Positions 12,601 to 21,100 of a DNA stretch of 24,385 nt are shown here, in pieces. This DNA comes from Perkinsus chesapeaki (lineage: Eukaryota; Perkinsozoa; Perkinsida; Perkinsidae): the NCBI GenBank assembly GCA_013115145.1, contig JAAPAO010000543.1:1-24385 (forward strand), read 5' to 3'. The position numbers and the translations under genes are program-made. Within the stretch, counting starts at the first letter, position 1, and each line of letters begins with the position of its first letter. Under the pieces are notes generated by a model. The model searched no databases. It worked only from the letters and a program-made list of their open reading frames with translations, and was not told the DNA's origin.

Positions 12601-14110
12601 GTTCCGAAGACTACGGGGCTTTGCGGCGCGAATTCTAGAAGGATGAAAATTGGGGTCGATCTGAAGTCTTCGTCAATGGCTGATTCGCTACCCAATTTCA
12701 TACAATATTTAAGACTGTGTCTTGTGAAGAATTATTTAATTTTAAGGAGACGCTCCTTATTACTATTTTAAGAAAGACGGTACCGATGATGAGTGGTCAG
12801 GTAGAGACCTTCGAGGTTGCCCCTCAGCAGAACAACCCGGATGGCCCCATTCGCCATAACGTATTGGCTTATCGTCCAGGAAGTAGAGAGAGCATTGAAG
12901 TGCTCTTTAATACACATTTGGACACTGTCCCGCCGCACTTTGATTCCTTCATCGATAAAGATCCAACCACCGGCCGCGAGAGATTGCGCGGGCGAGGGGC
13001 ATGCGACACCAAGTCGTTGTCGGCGTCGATGATCATAGCAGGCGACAGGCTTGTCCAGGTGAGCAGCAGGGCCGGCTCGATGACGCATGTAGTCTTTGGG
13101 CAGGCCGGTTTGGGCAGTAAAGTGGGGTTCCTGTTTGTGGTGAGTGAGGAGACTGATCACAGCGGCATGACAGCGGCGAACGAACAGGTCGGAAGGCTAT
13201 TGCCGAATCTGAGGTCAGTGGACATTTTTGATGGAGCTGGTAGAGTGTTGAATTAGATATGTTATTGTCGGAGAGCCAACAGCTGGAAAGGTTGTCGTGA
13301 ACCAGAAGGGTGTCGTGAAGATACGCCTTACAGCTCGAGGCATCGCTGCTCACAGTGGCTACCCTCACCTTGGCAAGAGTGCTATCCACACCCTGACTCA
13401 GTTGCTACAGGAAGTTCTTGGGCATCCTTGGCCGAAGGATGATGTATTGGGAAGTAAGAGATTCCCAGTGAAGTTACTCTCCTTTACTTTTCCTGAGCTC
13501 GTAGGCGGGAGCCGTCCTTGCGGATGGTTATGCGGTATCAGATACAGACGTCAACATTGGCCGTATCGAAGGTGGGCAAGCCGACAATGCCTTGGCGGAG
13601 AAATGCAAGGCAACTCTAATGTTTAGAGTTACCGAATCGTAGGCCAACCGTGGTGAAGTAATCCTCATTATTTTTGCCGTAGAGCTGCCCATATCATCGC
13701 AGATGTCAACAAGCTCTGTGCAAAGGCAACCGGTGCCACAGTTGAGGCTGAAGTCATCACTAGAAATGAGCCTGTGGATATGAGATACGTCAGAGAGTAG
13801 GAGCAAGGTGCGCTCTCGGTGGTCTATATGTCTCGCACAGGCTTATCAAAGGGTACCCCTTCGGAGTCGCTGCTTTCAATACCGACATCTCCTTTTTCTC
13901 TCCAACTCTCGACAAGCTCGGGGCAAAAGCCGTTCTGTAAGGCGTGCGAATTGCTTTTATTCCACTTAGACATTCCGTTGGTAATTCCTCAGGTTCGGCT
14001 TGGGTGACATCTGTGATGCTCACTGCGAGCGAGAGTACATATTCGTTGAAGATCTGCCTAAGTGCGTCATTGCTTACGAAGACATAGCTAAACAGCTTTT
14101 GAACATGTGA
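9614..14110 (+). CDS. Fused formimidoylglutamate deiminase (HutF) and M20 amidohydrolase
   Basis: One frame of about 858 codons. Exons: 9614-9643, 9754-9931, 10033-10135, 10500-10658, 11003-11078, 11123-11331, 11557-11764, 11808-11957, 12027-12277, 12319-12541, 12801-13058, 13104-13213, 13257-13453, 13542-13638, 13683-13796, 13841-13936, 13993-14110. Residues 1-454 are HutF: N-formimino-glutamate to N-formylglutamate plus ammonia. Metal and catalytic residues are H51/H53 (CHSHAFQR), H238 and E241 (HMHVEEQTKE), H276 (LIHCTH) and D327 (IGSD), followed by EELRWLEYAHR. Residues 460-858 are an M20 zinc peptidase/deacylase: H568 and D570 (THLDTVP), D598 (GRGACD), E630/E631 (SEETDH), E658 (VGEPT), the AAHSGYP loop and H830 (DAHCEREY). 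The M20 half has no ATG of its own before its first conserved helix, and the 41-nt intron 12278-12318 links the halves in phase. The first exon is uncertain: an ATG at 9646 would also be in frame, but needs an intron of only 21-24 nt. The M20 substrate is inferred, not shown. Confidence 0.85.
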
Positions 14111-14262
14111 TCGGCACAGACCTGTTTTTAATTTGTTTCGTATCAGCAAAGGATTGAGTGACGCTAAGCGGTCTGTATGTGACTATGTCTTTTCAGCAGT
14201 TTTCGAAAGCTCTCAGATGTCTTTTGGCAGAGTCCTGGCTTAACCATATTGTCTTCTTCCGA

Positions 14263-14335
14263 GCGGCTTTGGCGCAGTAGGTAGCGCGTAGGTCTCATAA
14301 TCCTAAGGTCGCGAGTTCGATCCTCGCAGGCCGCA
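14263..14335 (+). tRNA. tRNA-Met (CAT), elongator type
   Basis: A 73-nt cloverleaf without an intron. The acceptor stem GCGGCTT pairs with AGGCCGC (one G-T pair), followed by discriminator A. The D arm is GCGC/GCGC around AGTAGGTA. The anticodon loop CTCATAA places CAT, with a T-T mismatch at the base of the loop. The T stem GCGAG/CTCGC holds the loop TTCGATC, so it is the elongator rather than the initiator form. The internal promoter A box (TGGCGCAGTAGG) and B box (GAGTTCGATCC) are visible. No long T-run follows; the nearest is CTTTCT. Confidence 0.95.
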
Positions 14336-14443
14336 CTTTCTGTGCATGTTAATTGAACACAACAATGGGATTGAGTTGAAAAAGTATACGCAAAATACAC
14401 AAGCTGCATGGTATAAAGGCTGCATCGTACTGGAATGGTGAAT

Positions 14444-15940
14444 CTAACAGGAAAATAAATCAGAACCTTTCCAGGCTGTCGACCAAAGTTTGCACAGAAT
14501 AATATACCTATGTTTTAACGGCTCTGACAATTCCAACCAATTCTCTTTAATCTCATTCTCATATAAAACACTTGGGCTGGGATCGGGTCCAATAAACCGA
14601 TAAGATGTCAAAGCCGATTGAAGCATCTGGTCGGTCGTCGAAGAGGCTATTGCCAAAGGAGACTCCACAACACCTTGCCGTACAGAAGGATGGGAAATGA
14701 CCAGTCCCGGAGACTGCCATTCAGATAGGGTTCGACGGAGTAGGAATAAAGAGCGTGGGTGACTTAAGCGAAGCTCTACAATGCTTTGAGAATCCAACGG
14801 GCAGAACGGAATGCGCACAGCAAAGAATATCAACTTGGGCATGCACTTTGGGATCTCCCACAAAGCTCGAACCTTCTCCTTCGATAGAGAGTTCGAACCA
14901 GCGATCCTAACACCGCTCAAATCGAAACGGGTGATCTTGCTGATGTCGGCTTTGCGGAGGAATCGTATCATAGGTTTTACGTCCATACTTAACCCACAGC
15001 TCCTAGAGGTAACCGTCAAAGAAACCAACGAAGGCGGGAAGATAAGTTTATCTGGCAGGGAGCTTCGCTCCGCTAACCACAAAGACTGCAGATCAGGAGC
15101 GCTACTGATGAGCTCGATAGCAGCGTCCTTGGAGTTTGGCCCACAGCACACGTTGACCAGAGTAAGGCTGTGCAACTTGGCGGTCGATGCCAAAGAGAGC
15201 TGATCCATAACAACGGCCACTTTGACGTCGCTGATTTGGGAGTTGTAGCATTCGAGCGTAAGATGCCTCAAGTCAGGGAAGAACTTATGCTTGTCGAGGA
15301 GGGCCGACAGAGCGCGCCGATGACCATCGGTATCTATGGCAACTCTCAACACCTTCACGACCTTCGTATCAATTTGGGGAACCACTCGCAGAAAGGATTC
15401 GTGCACCTTGCCAGACAAGTCCAGAACTGGCAGTCGAATCGCTCCGCAGACAGGATAGAATATCTCACGGAAGAGCCTGCAAGTGGCAGCCAGCCGACAA
15501 ATGCTGCGCATGTCGAGGAACTCCGCTGGGCCCGTCACCTGCACCGAACTTTCGATGACCAATCTAGGAGCCTTCATGACCCGCTTTGGGGTCGGCATGG
15601 TCTCGGCCAGCGTGCTGCTGTCGGAGCCTCTACCTCGCTTTTTGCTGCCCAAGGGGGAGTCGTCAGAACTGTCGTAGTCGATGTTGTTGAGCGATATGTC
15701 TGTCTCGAGGGTCTCCAAGATCACGGCCGGCTTATCTTTCCTCGGCGCACGCTTGCCGGTTCGCGGCTTAGCCTTGCTCTTCGCCTTGGCTTTCCCCTTC
15801 GGCTTGGCGGCCGCCGTCTTACATACAGACGGCGGAGTTACGGCCAAGACGTCAGCGGCATCAACACCCTTGAGAATGCTTCTATGCAATCGAGGAGACT
15901 TTACGAAGTCGCCAGGGTTGAGGCGACGACTGCGGCGCAT
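14444..15940 (-). CDS. F-box-like protein with basic N-terminal tail
   Basis: A single uninterrupted frame of about 498 codons from the ATG at 15940; the GTG just upstream is preceded by an in-frame TAG. This is rare here, since nearly all neighbours are split. Residues 41-70 are rich in Lys, Ala and Pro (KPKGKAKAKSKAKPR), like histone H1 tails or a nuclear localisation signal, then a Ser/Asp-rich acidic patch. At about 137-163, AEFLDMRSICRLAATCRLF matches the F-box helix pattern. The rest has loosely spaced Leu-rich units (LRHLTLECYN, LHSLTLVNVC, LQSLWLAE, LVSLTVTS), suggesting divergent LRRs. A likely role is SCF substrate receptor, perhaps in the nucleus. The F-box call rests on a short motif. 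Confidence 0.65.
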   Translation of the reverse strand: MRRSRRLNPGDFVKSPRLHRSILKGVDAADVLAVTPPSVCKTAAAKPKGKAKAKSKAKPRTGKRAPRKDKPAVILETLETDISLNNIDYDSSDDSPLGSKKRGRGSDSSTLAETMPTPKRVMKAPRLVIESSVQVTGPAEFLDMRSICRLAATCRLFREIFYPVCGAIRLPVLDLSGKVHESFLRVVPQIDTKVVKVLRVAIDTDGHRRALSALLDKHKFFPDLRHLTLECYNSQISDVKVAVVMDQLSLASTAKLHSLTLVNVCCGPNSKDAAIELISSAPDLQSLWLAERSSLPDKLIFPPSLVSLTVTSRSCGLSMDVKPMIRFLRKADISKITRFDLSGVRIAGSNSLSKEKVRALWEIPKCMPKLIFFAVRIPFCPLDSQSIVELRLSHPRSLFLLRRTLSEWQSPGLVISHPSVRQGVVESPLAIASSTTDQMLQSALTSYRFIGPDPSPSVLYENEIKENWLELSEPLKHRYIILCKLWSTAWKGSDLFSC

Positions 15941-16017
15941 CACAAAGTTATTCTAAAAACCTGCGGAAGGATCTCCGCACCGAAGGCCAACGCAACGGCA
16001 AGGTAGCTGAAAGGTGT

Positions 16018-17120
16018 TCAGAGTTCGTCAGAGGAAGCGTCTTCTATCCACGTCACTGCCAGAGCGTCGGCGTACGGCACGGACACTTTCTGAATCACCG
16101 TATTGAACTTCACCAGCCCCTTCGGTGATGCTGTTACCGTATCGCTCTGAAGATCGGCTTGTTAAGAGACTTCCCGGACCGGCTCACCTGGACCATACTG
16201 AGGTAGTCTTTCATTAGGCGCGCCTTGGTTCCAGCGTTATCAACCAAGATGACTGTGCCTGGACCAGCAAAGCCTCGCTCTAGCATCACCGTAAGGTCCT
16301 GAAACCATAAAGAAAACTCGAATTTCTTTGAAAATCCCGAAAATTCCGGGAATTTTCCTCATCGATTGGAAATGTACCTGTTTGAAGGTCGACGGATTAT
16401 GATCCATGAAAATGATGTCGGCAGTTTTCATTCCCGACTCCTGGAGTGCTTCAATCAAATCATCCATCCCTTCTGGCATCAACATCGCCGTATATTCAAT
16501 GGTATGCCGAGCTCGCCCGGTCGATGGATCTCGAACGGCATGGCCAATCAACTGAGGGAAATATTGCGGAAGCTCCTCGGGAGTAATTCCCACCTGTTTG
16601 CCGAGTTGAAGCCAATGAGGATTCTCCTCCACAGACACAATCTTGACCTTTCGTCGCCCAGCGCCACTTAGAAACCGCAGAGTACCGTCGCCGCTATGAG
16701 AGCCGAGCTCTAAGATTTGCAAACGATCGCGACCTTCGGGTATCTTTGTGGTCGCCACGGTGAAGGACAGTATCTCGCCTGAAACCGTCGAGCGTGAGAA
16801 TGCAGAGGAGCGGGGGGACTACGGATTAAAGTGCAAGTAAGAATTCAACCATTGCAAGATGAATATATTGTACGCTCCAATGTGCCGAGGGAGACGTCCT
16901 TGAGTTAAGCTGCTTCCGCATCCTATGAAAACTCCACAGTGCTTTACGAGCCGCGTCACATCCCCCCCTCGAGGAGTGATGGAGTGCTGAATAATACAGC
17001 GGTAGAAGATAACGGGAGCAATACGAAGGACGGTATAATGGTATAGTGGCACTAAGTTTTCATAGGAGTAGCTGCTCCCAGTGATGGGCGATCTTTCAGT
17101 AGGGTACTCAATACCCGGTA
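16018..17120 (-). CDS. Catechol O-methyltransferase-like enzyme, 5' end unresolved
   Basis: SAM-dependent methyltransferase of the COMT class. Exons on the minus strand: 17120-17025, 16778-16378, 16298-16188 and 16146-16018, all in phase; introns are 246, 79 and 41 nt. Motifs are the SAM-binding LELGSHSGDGTLRFL, VSVEENP (acidic residue that binds the SAM ribose), IIFMDHN (first metal Asp) and VILVDNAG (second metal Asp and Asn). The C-terminal strand VPYADALAVTW matches the family end. About 243 residues are accounted for. The first exon listed starts after acceptor CTTCCAG and contains no Met, so an initiator exon lies upstream; the ATG at 17212 (MKVLL) was tried but its phase does not fit. 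The substrate cannot be inferred. The 79-nt intron contains an AT-rich palindrome. Confidence 0.85.
16340..16356. repeat. AT-rich palindromic element, copy B
   Basis: Perfect palindrome with arms AAAATTCC and GGAATTTT around a single G, inside the 79-nt intron 16299-16377 of the COMT-like gene. It is flanked by a partial repeat (AAAATCCCG). It is related by eye to 8050-8072 and 18234-18266. Confidence 0.5.
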
Positions 17121-17282
17121 CTGGAAGGAACTACCGCAGCAGACCAGCACCTGTATTGTTCACCAATACCAGTGGAAGGTGAACCCAAAACTCACATAAG
17201 AAGGACCTTCATGTTTCGCTACTTCAATAAAGGGTAACCACGGACCGGTTAAGCCAATTCCCCGGACTCGCACGGGCACCAC

Positions 17283-17642
17283 TCAAGCGCACTTTCGATC
17301 TGCCTGATTGAACCACCCACCTTTTTCGTCTCCCAGAGTTAGCCCCCCTCCATAGCGCGCGGAAAAGCCCTCCGCTTCGGTGATGCAGTCCTTTATCGAG
17401 CCGCCCTCGGCAGTGCCCACCACATGCTCCACCAGTCCTGACAATGAATTCTTCACAGTGCGATACAGGCGTATCTTTCTACTGTCGTCCAAGCTGCCAG
17501 CTTCAGGACGGTGATCGTCTGGTTTCGGATGATAACCTCCACCAGGCTTCAACTCCCCAACGACTTGAGGCTTCCCGGACTTTGGCACCGCACCACGAAC
17601 TATCAGCAGACAGAGCACCGAGATGAGGGTGAAGAATCTCAT
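17283..17642 (-). CDS. Small secreted protein of unknown function
   Basis: An ATG-to-TGA frame of 119 residues. The N-terminus MRFFTLISVLCLLIVRGA is a clear signal peptide with probable cleavage near residue 18-20. The mature part is hydrophilic and Gly-rich (KPGGGYHPKP, RYGGGLTLGD), with two cysteines that could form one disulfide (DCITEAEG and the C-terminal KCA). No family was recognised. It could be complete or the first exon of a longer gene. It sits in the space between the COMT-like and PNGase genes, on the same strand. Confidence 0.55.
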   Translation of the reverse strand: MRFFTLISVLCLLIVRGAVPKSGKPQVVGELKPGGGYHPKPDDHRPEAGSLDDSRKIRLYRTVKNSLSGLVEHVVGTAEGGSIKDCITEAEGFSARYGGGLTLGDEKGGWFNQADRKCA

Positions 17643-18131
17643 GAAAAAACTTTAACTGTTCATGGGCCGACGGAGCGAAGCAGATTTTGAGACACCTTGC
17701 ATATTTGGTGCTAGAAAACTTCCGACTTCGTGGGTGCGTCGAAGTAGAATTGGAACCAAGAGCTGGAGAGCTGCAGAAGGCCGCGCCAGCTGTAATCGAG
17801 TCGAAGCACTTTTGCGCAGGAGATGACCCCAAATGACGGCTCCATCCTTCGTTCATCGGCCACCTTCAAGAGCTTTGTAATATAGCGATTGAGTAAATGG
17901 CCGAGACTCTCAGACCGAGACCCCCGCTGGCCCGCTTATTGACCCGATCGCCCCTTGGACAATACACAATATGAAGGTGCTCCTAATGAAAAGCTTGAGG
18001 TTGCAGCAGCAGCAGCAGAAGCAGCCACCACGCTGACTAGCCCCCATTGGTTATCCCAGTGATTGACAGAACTCTACCAACAGAACACCAGGCTGCTGTA
18101 TGAAACCACACGTAAGGTGTACTCGACAACT
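17643..18131. other. Intergenic, no firm gene
   Basis: Contains a short trinucleotide run (five GCA units near 18003-18018). A plus-strand frame through it (YEGAPNEKLEV then poly-Ala, ending at 18060) reads like a protein C-terminus, but no upstream exon could be attached, so it is not called. Confidence 0.4.
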
Positions 18132-21100
18132 CTACTGTCCAGTCAATCTTCTCTTGGCCTCCAACAACGCCTTCGCCGCCGCTGCGTTCTGATCCATACC
18201 TAACATCCTCATTATCCGAGGAGTGGCGAAGGAGGAAAATTTTAGGAAATTTCGCCGAAAAATTCCACCTGATTTTTTAATGCTACTACTCAACGCTATA
18301 TGACCTGCGGCCACTCAGTTAACAAAATGCAGCAAACTCCAACTGAGAGCATCACATTACCATTCCCTCATCTCGACCTGCTTACCCTCTTTAACATACT
18401 GCGAAAACAGCTCCTGCATGAGCTCCTTGGCTCCCACAGCTCTGCCCTCACCCGGCTTCTTGTCCACCGGGGCAGTGTAAACGCCAATGTTATGCAGGTG
18501 GCCTCCGCATCCAACCTTGAAGCCAGTCACTCGTTTCCCATCGCCTCTCTTGACCAAAGAAAACTCCGCTCCGCCATTTCCACCAGCGCTGACTTCTCGA
18601 CCGTTGAAGGTTCGAATCGAGAGATAGTCGATCCAGCTGCCCGATCGGCCAGTGACTTCAGTGATGTAATCACCATCATCGATCGTCATGGCGTGAGCTT
18701 TTGCCTCTCCATGCGGGGATGAGGAGATGGCCGTATCACGACGGCAGGAGTCACCGGAGCACCACATAACCTAAAGCAAAGCGTTGATCCCAGCTGGGGC
18801 CTGAAGTTTTCGCGTAACATATTCTGTTTTTAGTGCCTTCTTTGGCTCTCCGAGGCCCACTCCGGGGTTGACTCGCCAACATTCGATTAAGTCGATTTCA
18901 CGCATATACTTCGACACGTGAATTCTATACAAGCGGATATAAAAATCCACTAAGTAACTTAGATTGTATCGCTTTTCCTCCTTCATGCAGCAGACAACTT
19001 TATTCCTCCCGAAAATGCTGAGAGCACCAAGATTGGAAGATCAGCCTTCCCGTGAACACTGACGACAAATTCCCGAAATGGGCGACAGAGGCTCAAATAG
19101 ATCCGAAATCGTTACAGCAACACTGTAATAGTGTAACATATGCTAGTTCCACATATCACTGGTGACCTAGATATAATTAAATTCATCATTACATTACTTA
19201 CATACCTATATTGATATAAGTTCCTCCAATCCCCAATCCCCTCACCTCCATTCCGTATACAGCAATATCATCTCCAAGTATCCTAACCTCGCTCATATGC
19301 TCTCCTGCCTTCGGTCGCAGGCTTATAACCTCTGTATCATCATGAGTTGGACCATGGCACTCTAGATCGCCTGGATTCTCATGGCCCAGCTCCCCTCGCT
19401 CTCTCCGCCATTCCACGGACCCAGTCTGGCGGCCGCTGCTGACAGCCGTCTTGGAGTCCTTGAAGGGGTTCACTCCAGTCGCCGAGGATTCATCTTCATC
19501 CGAGCCGATTGTCGCATCTTCCCGGGCCGATCGATCGTGATAAAACTTCCTACTCGCTGCCACGGCAGATGGCGCTACTTGTTGAAGGCGAGCGAAGTAG
19601 GTGTTCTGTAGGGCATCATTGACAGCCAAGATGGCCTAAAGGGAAGGCAAGTCATCATAGACCACCGAAACTGAGCGGACACTGCTACTGAGGATTTGCG
19701 AAACTGAGAGGACTTTGCTATTATCTAGGTTCTTAGACTGTGCTAGATCGACCAATTTCTTCAGATGATTTGAATACAGAATAAACTTGAGATGCAGCTA
19801 AGAAGGAATTCGAACCAAGCTGCCTCCCAGCTTTCTTCCGACTCCATTTTTTTACCTTTCCCATGCCTTCACTATCACCTGCGTACTCTCTCCGACGCTT
19901 CTGGAATGCCTCCGTGGCCAACTGTCGAGTGTACCGCGACGTCACGTCACGACAGCCATCCTTGGAGGTTGCCCAAACCCACGAAAGATTCTTCTTCCAC
20001 CCCTGCTCGTACCTTAATCACGAGCGTCACTGCGCCACGAAATTCGACAGCTACATAAGAGGTGCGTCGATGACAGCTTCACACGGGTCCACATGAACCC
20101 ACCGCTTTTGGCGATCAACCCAAATCTCCGACCAGACATGATCTGTCGCGTCGATGACGTGCCGAACCTGCTGATAGTGTGAATCCTAACCCAAGCTTCA
20201 CCGAGCCTGACCTCGAAGCCCAGACTCCTGGCTACTAGACAGAAACAATTGGCCCATTCACCACATCGACCACTTCTGGTGTGAAGAAGAGCCACGGGAT
20301 GGTTAAAGCGGGGGTATCTCGTCAACGATCCGCATACTGTACAGCGGTAAATTTCAACCTGTCCCGAAATCTGATGACAAGCCAGCCAGGAAAGGCCCAC
20401 CTGGCCGGCCATGCCCTTCTGTTCCTCAGCAGTGGGCGTGGTGACGCCTTGGCTCTCGGTGTTCTTGCAGCCACAGGCCGCGCACTCTGGCTTATCCATC
20501 CATTTAAAGAAGGACTTCTTGAACCAAATAACGACCTCCTTCAGCAGACACTCAGGGTAGTAAGGGGAACCTGATAATCTTATGTGTCAACCCATCCACA
20601 GCGCTACGACTGGCAAGGGAATATCTCCCGTGCCGAAGGACGGGGGTGGTTTCTAGAGGCGCCTTGGAGCTCTACGGAGGATAAATCAGTGTGTGTGATA
20701 GTGTGCGGAAAGGACTAGTTCCAGTGTTAATACCGACAAAGTGTAACCCTTAAAGCACTCCTAAGACTTGGCCAATTCAATGCCATACACTACACTGCGT
20801 TTCTATCAACACTTTCTACACCACTAAGGCACCCCAAGTAGTACTACTACCAAAACTTGACCGGTAAATGGTATAGCCTTCATGGCCTCCAGTAACGTAG
20901 ATTGAATAGGTCTATTATATCATACGATAGGAACTTCCCCTACTCCGACCCTATGTAGCGAACATCACCACCTGACTCCCCTCCCCCTATCACCATCTTC
21001 CCCTTCTCCCACTAATCTCTTGCACCGTTCCACCGCCTTCCTGTGCAGCTCCACTACCGGTATTACCGACAGAGCCTGCTCCTGGTTAGACGGAACTTCG

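Noticed and set aside
14164-14409. 81-codon minus-strand frame
   Set aside because: Runs antisense through the tRNA-Met gene; chance open frame.
15170-16006. 278-codon plus-strand open frame
   Set aside because: Antisense to the F-box-like gene, without an independent motif or splice structure; a shadow of the coding strand.
17942-18060. Plus-strand frame with a poly-Ala run that resembles a C-terminus
   Set aside because: Short, depends on a GCA repeat, and no upstream exon with a matching donor was found.
18771-18986. 71-codon minus-strand frame inside a PNGase intron
   Set aside because: No motif, ends at the intron acceptor, and the flanking exons join in phase to complete the lectin domain without it.
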